This document shows positions 27,396 to 35,989 of a DNA stretch of 64,000 nt, one piece after another. This stretch comes from an uncultured Clostridia bacterium. Lineage in GTDB: Bacteria > Bacillota > Clostridia > Christensenellales > Aristaeellaceae. The stretch covers positions 12,746-76,745 of the forward strand of contig CAKUKP010000001.1 of the NCBI GenBank assembly GCA_934663625.1, written 5' to 3'. The notes under the pieces are model-generated. The model ran no database searches, was not told where the DNA came from, and worked only from the letters and a program-made list of their open reading frames with translations. The position numbers and the translations under genes were made by a program. Position 1 is the stretch's first letter; every line of letters begins with the position of its first letter.

Positions 27396-28385
27396 TCAGT
27401 CCGCCAGCTTCTTCGCCGCGCACACGATCTTTTCAACGCTCGGAATTTCGCGCGCTTCCATCACGGGATCCGCCGCAAGCGGCGCATCCTGCGCAGCCAG
27501 ACGCACGGGCGCGCGCTTGAGCAGATCAAATGCACGTTCCGTAATCGTGCTGACAACCTGCGCGCCCCAGCCGCCCGTGTAGGGCGATTCTTCAACCACC
27601 AGCAGCCTGCCGGTTTTGCCGATGGACCGGATCACGGTATCATAATCGAAGGGCTTGATGGAGCGGGGATTGATCACTTCCGCCTCGATGCCCTCTTCCG
27701 CCAGCAGCGCCGCCGCCTTCATGGCGTAATGGAACATCATCGCCGCCGCCACGATGGTAACGCGGTCGCCCTCGCGCTCTACGGAGGCCTTGCCGATTTC
27801 GATCGGTTCGTTTTCTTCCAGAATCATGCCCGGCAGCGTATAGAGCATCTTGTGTTCGCAGAAGAACACGGGGTTTTTATCCTGCAGCGCCGCCAGCATC
27901 AGCCCCTGCGCATCGCGCGCGGTGGCGGGCGCTACGATCTTCACGCCCGGATAATTCATCAGCCACGCGGTCGGATCCTGCGAATGCTGCGCGCCTTCGC
28001 CCTTGCCGGTTCCGTAATTGGCGCGGATCACCATCGGAACATTCAGCTTTCCGCCGGAGAGGAAATGCGCCTTGGCGGCCTGATTTACGATCTGATCCAT
28101 GCAGATCGGCAGAAAATCCGCATACATGATCTCCACCACGGGATGCATCCCCGCGATCGCCGCGCCCACGCCTGCGCCCGTCAGCGCAATTTCGGAAAGC
28201 GGGCTGTTGATCACGCGTTCGGGTTCAACCTTCTGCTGAATTCCCTTGGTTACATTGTGGATGCCGCCGTAGGGATCGGCGATATCTTCGCCAATCAGAA
28301 AGATCGACGGATCCTTTTCCATGTTTTCGGTGAGCGTGCGGCGGATTGCGCCGGAAATATTCATCTTGATTTCTTTTCTCATCAT
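27396..28385 (-). CDS. 2-oxoacid dehydrogenase E1 beta subunit
   Basis: A 329-residue transketolase-type E1 beta. GEDIADPYGG near residue 32, SPLSEIALTGAGVGAA near residue 60 and the C-terminal domain with LLVVEESPYTGGWGAQV match the pyruvate/acetoin/branched-chain family. GAGGAG lies before the start. With E1 alpha it forms the thiamine-diphosphate decarboxylase that transfers acyl groups to the lipoyl protein. Confidence 0.94.
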   Translation of the reverse strand: MMRKEIKMNISGAIRRTLTENMEKDPSIFLIGEDIADPYGGIHNVTKGIQQKVEPERVINSPLSEIALTGAGVGAAIAGMHPVVEIMYADFLPICMDQIVNQAAKAHFLSGGKLNVPMVIRANYGTGKGEGAQHSQDPTAWLMNYPGVKIVAPATARDAQGLMLAALQDKNPVFFCEHKMLYTLPGMILEENEPIEIGKASVEREGDRVTIVAAAMMFHYAMKAAALLAEEGIEAEVINPRSIKPFDYDTVIRSIGKTGRLLVVEESPYTGGWGAQVVSTITERAFDLLKRAPVRLAAQDAPLAADPVMEAREIPSVEKIVCAAKKLAD

Positions 28386-28411
28386 TCTATTCTCCTCATC
28401 CGCGGCGGTTC

Positions 28412-29377
28412 TTACTGCGCATACACAAGGGATTCAAAATCTGTGATATCCGCCTTGGGCGCCGCTTCGCTCCTGGCGATCGCCTGTGCGATTTCAGCGT
28501 CCACGCCATCGCGAACCGCCTTCAGCTCCGCTTCGTCCGCTACATGGTTTTCGAGCAGATATTCCTCCATCAGGCGAATCGGGCAGCGGCTGCGATATTT
28601 CGCAAGCTCCTCGGCCGGACGTCCGTCGTCCGGATCATGACTTTCCGTGTGTCCGCGGAAGCGATAGGTTTTACATTCGATCAGGCTGGGACCTTCGCCG
28701 CGGCGCGCGCGGTCGATCGCCTTTTCAGCGGCCTCCATCACCTTCACGCAATCCTGTCCGTCCACGATTTCGCCCGGGATACCGTAGCCCACGGCGCGAT
28801 CGGCAACGTTCGGATTCTTCATCTGCTCGCTGATGTGCGTCGAAAGCGCATACAGATTGTTTTCGCAGACGAACACAATGGGCAGATCCTGCACGGCGGC
28901 AAAATTGATCGCCGTATGGAAATCCGCGCGGCTCGTGCTGCCGTCGCCGATGAAGGCGACCACGACGCGATCTTCCTTGCGCAGCTTCGCCGCCAGCGCA
29001 ACGCCCGTAGCGACGGAGAGCGAACTGGCCACGATGGCGCTCGAAAGCAGAATTCCCTTTTCCGGCACGCCGATGTGGTGCGAAGTCCAAACGCCGCCCG
29101 ACTGGCTTCCCACGCGGCGGAACAGCTGCATAAAGCCCTCTTCCGGCGTCATTCCCTTTCCAAAGAAAGCACCCTTCGAGCGAAGCGTGGGCGCCACGCA
29201 GTCCTCGTCGCGAAGCAAAATCGTCATGCCCACGCCGGTCGCTTCCTGACCAACGCCGGACAGCGGCTTTTCACTGCACTTCTTGGCTCGGAACATTTCG
29301 TTCACATTGTTTTCGTACTGACGGCTCATATACATGGCGCGATAGGCTTTCATTAATGTATCTTTTTTGAATTCCAT
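28412..29377 (-). CDS. 2-oxoacid dehydrogenase E1 alpha subunit
   Basis: A 321-residue E1 alpha resembling acetoin/pyruvate dehydrogenases. The thiamine-diphosphate motif starts at GDGSTSRADF (about residue 148) and ends with CENN. RFRGHTESHDPD near residue 248 is the phosphorylation-loop region. I start at the ATG at 29377 with AGAGGGG upstream; a TTG one codon earlier is possible. It is the first gene of the island, directly behind the strong promoter. No E3 (dihydrolipoamide dehydrogenase) gene follows. Confidence 0.93.
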   Translation of the reverse strand: MEFKKDTLMKAYRAMYMSRQYENNVNEMFRAKKCSEKPLSGVGQEATGVGMTILLRDEDCVAPTLRSKGAFFGKGMTPEEGFMQLFRRVGSQSGGVWTSHHIGVPEKGILLSSAIVASSLSVATGVALAAKLRKEDRVVVAFIGDGSTSRADFHTAINFAAVQDLPIVFVCENNLYALSTHISEQMKNPNVADRAVGYGIPGEIVDGQDCVKVMEAAEKAIDRARRGEGPSLIECKTYRFRGHTESHDPDDGRPAEELAKYRSRCPIRLMEEYLLENHVADEAELKAVRDGVDAEIAQAIARSEAAPKADITDFESLVYAQ

Positions 29378-29407
29378 CAATATGCCCCTCTCTCAGGTTC
29401 TTTTTCA

Positions 29408-29421
29408 AACATCACAATGTT
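29408..29421. promoter_or_regulatory. Palindrome in the island leader, possible operator
   Basis: AACAT-CACA-ATGTT is a 5-bp dyad about 20 bases downstream of the expected transcript start of the island. A related TGTTCAT word recurs near 29511. It is a candidate site for the DeoR regulator at 6724-7494. Confidence 0.35.
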
Positions 29422-29441
29422 CATTTTTGTTTGTAAGATGC

Positions 29442-29470
29442 ATTATATCACAACAATTTTCATAAGTCAA
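29442..29470 (-). promoter_or_regulatory. Main promoter of the catabolic island
   Basis: On the minus strand TTGACT (29465-29470), exactly 17 bases, TATAAT (29442-29447). It is the best promoter in this part of the window and drives E1 alpha onward. The rest of the 29378-29868 gap is AT-rich, without a coding frame I trust; it ends with a terminator at 29713-29745. Confidence 0.75.
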
Positions 29471-29712
29471 CCCCAATTTGTCATTGATTGTACGCCTTAC
29501 ATGTTCATATTGGACATTTATTTACACTTCAAAACACAATATACGGAATTTTCAGGCTGTTTTTCCACGTTTTAGGTGCTTATTCCGCGAAATCAAGCCG
29601 TATCCGGCATTCATTTTCCAGAATTCAGTTTCTTTTTGTCATTATCAGGTAAAAATAGCACAATATCAATTTCGTTTTTCAGGCACAAACGGAGAATAAT
29701 ATGAAAGGGCAT

Positions 29713-29745
29713 AAAAAAGCACCGGTTTTATTCAAAACCGATGCT
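29713..29745 (-). terminator. Intrinsic terminator of the second sugar locus
   Basis: AGCACCGGTTTT (29718-29729) pairs with 29734-29745 (one G-U) around a 4-base loop, followed on the minus strand by six T. It ends the transcript that carries the FGGY kinase at 29869-31362. Confidence 0.8.
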
Positions 29746-29868
29746 CAAGTGTGGCCGCGCCCACAGCGCGATATGATACGCCAACGCGGCGGCGGTAAAC
29801 GAAATCAACTTTCGCGATCCATAATTCATTCAACCATTTGCGCGGCGATGCGCAACCGAAATCGCGTT

Positions 29869-31362
29869 TCAGGCCAGCGCTTCACGCAGCGGAATTATGT
29901 TTTCATACAGGCGTTCCGCATAAGTCAAATCACAGCTCCGCTGCGGCGCGTAGGTTCGAATGGGAACGCTGCGCCGAACCAGTTCCTTCGCCTGTTCAGC
30001 GCCGCTCAATTCGCCCAGTGCGATCAATTCAGACAGCAGAACGCCGCAAGAGGTCGCTTCATATTCGGGAACGATCAACTTCGCGCCCAGCGCGTCCGCG
30101 ATGAGCTGCATCAGATACGCGTTCCTGCCGCCGCCCCCAAGCACGCATACCTGCTCCGGCATACGTCCCATCACATTTTCAAATGTTCTGAACGAACGGA
30201 CGATCGCCCACGCAATGCTGTCGAAGATGCACCGCAGAACGTCCGCCGCGCCGTTCATTTCGCCCTGCCCCGTTCTGCTGCAATACAGGGCGATGTTCTC
30301 CATGATATTTTCCGGCTGTTCCAGATAAGCGTCGTCATTTAAATCAATTAAAAATCTTCCGCCCTCGCGCGCCGCCGCCATGGCTGATATTTCCTCATAA
30401 GTTTTTGCCGCGCCCGCCGCGCACAGAGCATCGCGGCAGCGCTCCAGATACCACATGCATCTGGTTGCCGTCATCAGCATATTTTTATTTTCCGGCAGCG
30501 CATAATTGCCCATCTTTTCCTGAAATGTATACGCGTTCGCCACCGGCGCGTCCATCGTCCAGCCCGTCAGCCCCATGGTTCCCATGCTGATAAACGCACC
30601 TTCCGCCGGCATGGCAAATATCGCCGAAGCCGTATCGTGTCCAGGGGCGCATACAAGCTTTGTTTTCGAACGGACGCCCGCTGCCGCGCGGATATCCCTG
30701 CGCACTTCGCCCAGCACATGGCCGGATTCGCAGATCGGCTGCATCAATTGCGGATTCAAGCCCATTCTGCGCGCGATTTCCACATCCCAATCCGCCTTTT
30801 CAAGATTATACAAACCGCCCACCGAGGCCGCCGTGCGTTCGGCGCACATCTCTCCGCCGAATACATAATTCAGTGCGTCCGGCCAGAGCAGGGCGCTGTT
30901 CGCCATATCCAGAATCTGCTTTTCCCGATTGGTCAGATACGCGCAGAGCTGCACCACCGTAAGATAATTCCTGAACTCCGCGCCCGTGCGCAGATGCAGA
31001 TCAAACGGGCTGATTCGTTCTTTTACATATTTCATCGCGGAATCCAGCCTGCCCGGATACACCGCATAAGGCTGCGAAAAAAAGCGTCCCGCCCGATCGA
31101 ACAAAACGATGCTATGCCCGAATGTAGTTGCCGCCAGCGCAGCGATTTCCCCATCGGCACCGGCAGCGGCGCTGCGAAGCTCCTTGGAAAAGGCATCTGA
31201 AATATGCAGAAAATCCCAATATTGTTCATTTAACAGGCGTATGCTTTCATTGCGAAAGCGGCCAGCCGTTCGCATTTCAAGGCGGCTACCATCGTAGCCG
31301 CCCAGCTGAACCTTGCCGCCGCTTCCACCCAAATCCATCGCCGCAACATACAGTTTTTCCAT
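29869..31362 (-). CDS. FGGY family carbohydrate kinase, rhamnulokinase-like (distal copy)
   Basis: A 497-residue FGGY kinase. AAMDLGGSGGKVQLG at residues 6-20 is the phosphate-1 loop, FGHSIVLFD the first-domain active-site region, and GHDTASAIFA and GGGGRNAYLMQLIADAL the C-terminal ATPase motifs. It is a paralogue of the kinase at 37301-38761 and the last gene of the locus. It is 4 bases behind the ATPase stop, with no strong ribosome site, so it may rely on coupling. It likely phosphorylates a ketose such as rhamnulose, fuculose or xylulose. Confidence 0.87.
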   Translation of the reverse strand: MEKLYVAAMDLGGSGGKVQLGGYDGSRLEMRTAGRFRNESIRLLNEQYWDFLHISDAFSKELRSAAAGADGEIAALAATTFGHSIVLFDRAGRFFSQPYAVYPGRLDSAMKYVKERISPFDLHLRTGAEFRNYLTVVQLCAYLTNREKQILDMANSALLWPDALNYVFGGEMCAERTAASVGGLYNLEKADWDVEIARRMGLNPQLMQPICESGHVLGEVRRDIRAAAGVRSKTKLVCAPGHDTASAIFAMPAEGAFISMGTMGLTGWTMDAPVANAYTFQEKMGNYALPENKNMLMTATRCMWYLERCRDALCAAGAAKTYEEISAMAAAREGGRFLIDLNDDAYLEQPENIMENIALYCSRTGQGEMNGAADVLRCIFDSIAWAIVRSFRTFENVMGRMPEQVCVLGGGGRNAYLMQLIADALGAKLIVPEYEATSCGVLLSELIALGELSGAEQAKELVRRSVPIRTYAPQRSCDLTYAERLYENIIPLREALA

Positions 31363-31366
31363 ACGC

Positions 31367-32914
31367 TTACATCGCCCGTTCATCATTGGCTACGCCAATG
31401 GTATACTTCAGAATGTTTTCCTGATTCATCTGATCGCGATCCCTGATTTCCACCACAACGCCGCCGTCGCGCATGATATAAATTCGATCGCTCATGCCCA
31501 GAAGCTCTGGCATATCCGATGAAATCATCAGTATCGCCATGCCCTCGCGCGCCGCCTGATCCATGCTCTGATAAATCTGCGCCTTTGCATTCACATCGAT
31601 GCCGCGCGTCGGCTCATCCAGAATCATTACGCGCGGATGCGCCGCATACCATTTTCCGAAACAGACGCGCTGCTGATTTCCGCCCGAGAGCGTATTGACC
31701 AGCTGCCGCTTCGTATTGCAGATCACATTGAACTTTTGAATCATGCGTTCGGCGACATCCGAAATCTTCCGGTTGGAAACCCACTGCCGCCGAAACAGCT
31801 TCAGCATCACCGCTGAAACAAGATTTTCCTGTATCGTTGCACGAACGCACAGCCCTTCCGTCTTGCGATCCTCCGACAAATACGCCAGATCATTCTGTAC
31901 GCTTACGTAGGGCGACCGGCGATCCAGCTTTTTCCCGAACAGATATACTTCGCCGCCGTAATGCCTGCGCGCGCCGAATATGCTCTTTGCCAGTTCCGTC
32001 CGACCCGCGCCCACCAATCCGCCAAGGCCAACGATTTCACCGGCGCGAACGTTGATATTGATCGGCTGCGTATTTCTGCCGATCTTCAGATTGCGTACCT
32101 CCAATGCGATTTCATCGCCGGGCTTATGTTCGCAGTAATACATTTTATCCAATGTACGTCCCGCCATCATAAGGATTCCCTTGTCCACCGTGAAATCCGC
32201 GATATCCATCACGCCCACGCGTTCGCCATCGCGCAACACGCTCACGCGATCCGCTACGCGCCTGATTTCTTCCATGCGATGCGAAATGTATACGATACTC
32301 ATGCCGCGCGCGCGCATATCATCAATCAGCCCAAACAGCATTTCGATTTCCTGGCTGGTAAGGCTGGCGGTCGGTTCATCCATGATGATGATATTGGAAT
32401 CGTACGAAAGCGCCTTCGCGATTTCAACGATCTGCTGCTGCGCGGTGCTCAGCTTTCCGACGATCGTTCTGGGATCAATGTCAAACCCCAGCGACTTCAA
32501 TATGCGGCTGGCTTCGCGATTCATCGCCTCATGATCCATCAGACCGTTCTTTTTATGAATTTCCCGACCAAGATACATATTCTTGGCAACGGAGAGATTG
32601 GTCAGAAGATTCAATTCCTGATGAATAAAGGATATGCCGTGCGCGCGCGAATCCCGCGGGCCTTTGAACTCCACGCGTTCGCCATTGAGCCGCATTTCAC
32701 CGGCATCATAGGGAATGATTCCGCCCAGAATCTTCATCAGCGTACTCTTGCCCGCGCCGTTTTCGCCCAGAAGAACATGCACTTCGCCCGACCGAAGATC
32801 AAAATCCACATTCTTGAGTATTTTTACATCCGTACCGCGAATGGGCTTTCCCGATTCATCAAAAATATATTTCGTTATGCCGCGCATTTCAAGCACATAT
32901 TTCTGCTCCTGCAT
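31367..32914 (-). CDS. Sugar ABC transporter ATP-binding protein (RbsA type, second locus)
   Basis: A 515-residue double ATPase: GENGAGKST, LSTAQQQIVEIAKAL and IIMDEPTASLT in the first half, LSGGNQQRVCFGKW and ILDEPTRGIDVNAK in the second. The second P-loop is degenerate (GGLVGAGRTELAK), as in RbsA and LsrA. The start at 32914 follows GGGAGGG. It serves both permeases encoded just upstream. Confidence 0.93.
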   Translation of the reverse strand: MQEQKYVLEMRGITKYIFDESGKPIRGTDVKILKNVDFDLRSGEVHVLLGENGAGKSTLMKILGGIIPYDAGEMRLNGERVEFKGPRDSRAHGISFIHQELNLLTNLSVAKNMYLGREIHKKNGLMDHEAMNREASRILKSLGFDIDPRTIVGKLSTAQQQIVEIAKALSYDSNIIIMDEPTASLTSQEIEMLFGLIDDMRARGMSIVYISHRMEEIRRVADRVSVLRDGERVGVMDIADFTVDKGILMMAGRTLDKMYYCEHKPGDEIALEVRNLKIGRNTQPININVRAGEIVGLGGLVGAGRTELAKSIFGARRHYGGEVYLFGKKLDRRSPYVSVQNDLAYLSEDRKTEGLCVRATIQENLVSAVMLKLFRRQWVSNRKISDVAERMIQKFNVICNTKRQLVNTLSGGNQQRVCFGKWYAAHPRVMILDEPTRGIDVNAKAQIYQSMDQAAREGMAILMISSDMPELLGMSDRIYIMRDGGVVVEIRDRDQMNQENILKYTIGVANDERAM

Positions 32915-32931
32915 ACCAATCCCTCCCGTAT

Positions 32932-33876
32932 TCAACGTGACCGACGCTCTTTAGATGTCTGCATGACAATCGCGATCAGTATAATAATTCCCAGCAGCGC
33001 CTGATAGATATAATGGTTGATCCCCATAATCGTGATAATCATTTCAAATTCAATGATCACAAATACCGCGAAAAAGCCGCCGAGAATATTGGTTTTGCCG
33101 CCGTAAAGGCTGGTGCCGCCCAGCACGCACGCCGTAACCGCTTCAAACGTATAATTGGATCCGCCCATGTCTGCCTGCGCCGTATTTACGCGAATCGTAG
33201 ATAATATCGCCGAAAACGCCACGAACAGGCTGCAAATCATAAACGATAGCAGCATCGTCTGCTTTGTCCGCTGACCGGACATCGTCGCCGCCTTTTCATT
33301 CAGACCCATGCCGATCAGCGTGCGTCCAAACGTTGTTCTGTTTAAAAGAACATGGGCAAATATCACAATCAGCAGCGCATACAGCATCATCAGCCGGATT
33401 CCGGGAAGGATTTCCGCCTTACCGAACGCCAACAGGCCTTCCTGCAAATTACGGACGGATTTGCTCTGCGCCACGATCTGCGCAAGTCCATAGCAGATAT
33501 AGCCCGATCCCAGCGTCGCGATGAACGAAGGCACGTGCAGCGCCACCATCAGGCCGCCGTTGAACAGACCCACCGCCGCGCCGATCGCCAACGCAATCAG
33601 AATAATCAACGCCGCCGGCACCTGCGCACGGTTTAAAATTCCGATCGTAATGCTCACCAAACCTACCAGATAACCGCAGGACAGATCAATGTTGCCCGTT
33701 GTCAATATAAAATTCAAAGCCGTGGATGCGATCAGCGGAATTACCGCCTGACGCAGCACGTTCATGATCGTCTTGGAGGAACGAAAACTGGGAAACGCAA
33801 TCATTGCGATTACGGTAATGCAGATAAAATATAGAATCGCCAGATTATCCTGTAATCTGCTTTTCAGCTGTTTCAT
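32932..33876 (-). CDS. Sugar ABC transporter permease 1 (second locus)
   Basis: A 314-residue RbsC/LsrC-type permease, 8-10 helices, with GNIDLSCGYLVGLV (about residues 61-74) and the coupling loop GMGLNEKAATMSGQRTKQ. GGAGG precedes the ATG. It is followed 17 bases on by the ATPase. With the next gene it likely forms a heterodimeric channel. Confidence 0.91.
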   Translation of the reverse strand: MKQLKSRLQDNLAILYFICITVIAMIAFPSFRSSKTIMNVLRQAVIPLIASTALNFILTTGNIDLSCGYLVGLVSITIGILNRAQVPAALIILIALAIGAAVGLFNGGLMVALHVPSFIATLGSGYICYGLAQIVAQSKSVRNLQEGLLAFGKAEILPGIRLMMLYALLIVIFAHVLLNRTTFGRTLIGMGLNEKAATMSGQRTKQTMLLSFMICSLFVAFSAILSTIRVNTAQADMGGSNYTFEAVTACVLGGTSLYGGKTNILGGFFAVFVIIEFEMIITIMGINHYIYQALLGIIILIAIVMQTSKERRSR

Positions 33877-33897
33877 AACCGAACGCCTCCGTTTCCG

Positions 33898-34827
33898 TCA
33901 ATATGCACGGCGGCGCTCATCCGCCCTGCGATTCACCGACATGGAAATTGCCACAACGATGATAATCACCGCGCCCAACACCAGATTTTGAATAAACGGA
34001 TCCACCGCCATCATATTCAGCGCATTGCTCAATACCGCGATAAAAAACGCGCCCAGCACTGAATTGAATACCTTGCCGCTGCCGCCGTTCATGGATACGC
34101 CGCCGATTATGCACGATGCGACGCACTTTAACTGATATCCATCTCCCTGAACGGGCGACGCCGAACTCATACGCGCGCTCAGCAGCAGGCCGCTTATGCC
34201 CGCGCACACAGCGCAGATAATGTACGTCCAGATTTTGATTTTTGCTACCGAAAGTCCTTCCTGCTTCACAACCATCGGGTTGTTGCCAACCGCATAAATC
34301 CGGTTGCCGAAGGCCGTGTGCGATAAGAGAATAATGCCCACCGCCGCAACCAGAATAATTACCAGATCCGGAATCGGAATTCCCGCCAGTTTTCCATTGC
34401 CAATAAACGTATACGCATCGTTTTTAAAAGGGCCGATCGCCTTGCCATTGCCGATAATCAGGGCAATGCCCGATGCAATTTCGCTGACCGTATACGTTGC
34501 AATAAAGGGAGGCACCTTTATGCTGGCCACCACCCATCCGTTCAATAAGCCAAAAACAGCGCAGCCGATCAACGTGATGATAAAGCTGATTCCAACCGGA
34601 AAGCCCTTCATAATCAGCATGCCGTTTACCACGCCTGCCAGCGATATAATACCGCCCTGCACCATAACCATAGTTAAACCAACGGCAGGAATCGCGATAT
34701 AAGCGCTCTGTTTAATCACATTCAGTATATTTTCCATCGTACCGAACTTCGGCACGAGTGCGATTAAAAGAAAAAGCGCTGCAAAGCAAACTCCATATAT
34801 GCTCAGCATTCCCGCATGCCGCTTCAT
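33898..34827 (-). CDS. Sugar ABC transporter permease 2 (second locus)
   Basis: A 309-residue permease of the same family, with QGGIISLAGVVNGML and GNNPMVVKQEGLSVAKIKIW. I start at the ATG at 34827, nine bases after AAGGGA; an ATG at 34845 is also possible. Two unequal permeases per system are known in LsrCD and similar importers. The first locus (21576-22559) has only one. Confidence 0.9.
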   Translation of the reverse strand: MKRHAGMLSIYGVCFAALFLLIALVPKFGTMENILNVIKQSAYIAIPAVGLTMVMVQGGIISLAGVVNGMLIMKGFPVGISFIITLIGCAVFGLLNGWVVASIKVPPFIATYTVSEIASGIALIIGNGKAIGPFKNDAYTFIGNGKLAGIPIPDLVIILVAAVGIILLSHTAFGNRIYAVGNNPMVVKQEGLSVAKIKIWTYIICAVCAGISGLLLSARMSSASPVQGDGYQLKCVASCIIGGVSMNGGSGKVFNSVLGAFFIAVLSNALNMMAVDPFIQNLVLGAVIIIVVAISMSVNRRADERRRAY

Positions 34828-34872
34828 AAACTGCTTTCCCTTCATTCTCCGTCACCGCCCTGCATTATTCTC

Positions 34873-34896
34873 CCTGCCGGCAGTTATGCCGGCAGG
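34873..34896. repeat. Intercistronic hairpin after binding-protein gene
   Basis: CCTGCCGGCA and its perfect complement (34887-34896) around the loop GTTA, lying 29 bases after the binding-protein stop. No T-tract follows on the minus strand, so it is a likely mRNA-stabilising or processing stem, as also seen at 24226-24308. Confidence 0.7.
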
Positions 34897-34924
34897 AGAG
34901 ATGTAGATCGCGCCATCAATTTTA

Positions 34925-35881
34925 TTAGAAAGCGTTCTTCATGGCTTCTTCCGCATTTTCAGCGGTAACAAGCGTAATACCGGAATCAATGTAGTTCTCA
35001 TAATCATCGGCGGTCGTTTCGCCGTTGAGGATGCTCAGTACGATTTCAACAGACTTTTCAGCCATCAGGCGGGGATTCTGCTGCGCGTCCGCCAGGATCA
35101 CGCCGTCCATAACCAGAGATACGCCCGTTTCAGAACCATCGACGGCGAATACCGCGACGTCTTCCAGTCCGGCCTCTTCCAGCGCCAGCACGCCGCCTTC
35201 AACCCATACGTCCGCCGCGCAGAAGAAAGCTGCCGGTTCCGGACAGGCTGCGAGCATCTGCTGCACCGTATCCATGGTGGATTCGTTGTTGCCCTCGGTG
35301 TAGCGTTCCGCCGCTACGGTTACGTTGGTCATGCTGGTGATTGCATCGATGAAGCCGTTTACGCGGTTATCGCATGCCAGGTTGCCTTCCGGACCGCGGC
35401 AGCAGATAACCTGACCTTCGGTGATGCCGTGATTCGCTGCATATTCGCCCAGCGTGTAGCCAGCCTTGTAATTGTCGGTCGCCACCAGCGTAACATACAG
35501 ATCTTCATAACCGGATTCCAGAACGCCGTCGATCAGCACAACCGGAATGTTCTTTTCCGCGCAGGTCTTGAGCACTTCGATCGAACTGGTGCCGTCGATC
35601 GGAACATAAATGATTGCATCGCAGCCCATGTTGATCATGTCTTCCAGCTGCGTAACCTGCTGCGCCGCATCGGAACCCGTATCGGTCGTCATCGTTACAA
35701 CTTCGTGGCCCGCCGCGGTAACCGCTTCCTTGATGGATTCCAGAACCAGCGCGTGGAAGGGTTCGTTGGTCAGCGTGCGCGTGCTGAAGCCGATCAGATA
35801 CTTATCGCCTTCGGCATTCGCCGTAAGGGCGATGCCCATTGCCAATACCAGAATCATTGCAATCGCCAAAATCTTTTTCAT
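34925..35881 (-). CDS. Sugar ABC transporter substrate-binding protein (second locus)
   Basis: A 318-residue exported ribose-type binding protein. The signal peptide spans about residues 1-23 (ending ALTANA). GFSTRTLTNEPFHALV is the start of the first lobe, and TDTGSDAAQQVTQLEDM and AVDGSETGV are typical of RbsB-like proteins. AAAGGAAG precedes the ATG. The ligand is probably a monosaccharide; the kinases and aldolase suggest a deoxyhexose or a pentose. Confidence 0.92.
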   Translation of the reverse strand: MKKILAIAMILVLAMGIALTANAEGDKYLIGFSTRTLTNEPFHALVLESIKEAVTAAGHEVVTMTTDTGSDAAQQVTQLEDMINMGCDAIIYVPIDGTSSIEVLKTCAEKNIPVVLIDGVLESGYEDLYVTLVATDNYKAGYTLGEYAANHGITEGQVICCRGPEGNLACDNRVNGFIDAITSMTNVTVAAERYTEGNNESTMDTVQQMLAACPEPAAFFCAADVWVEGGVLALEEAGLEDVAVFAVDGSETGVSLVMDGVILADAQQNPRLMAEKSVEIVLSILNGETTADDYENYIDSGITLVTAENAEEAMKNAF

Positions 35882-35989
35882 ATTATTCTTCCTTTCTCAT
35901 CCCGTGTTCATTTATACTTCACGATCGATCGCATCAAAACGGTTTCAGTAGCCGGCATGAAACCGCTTTGCGCCATCTATCGCGACGCA

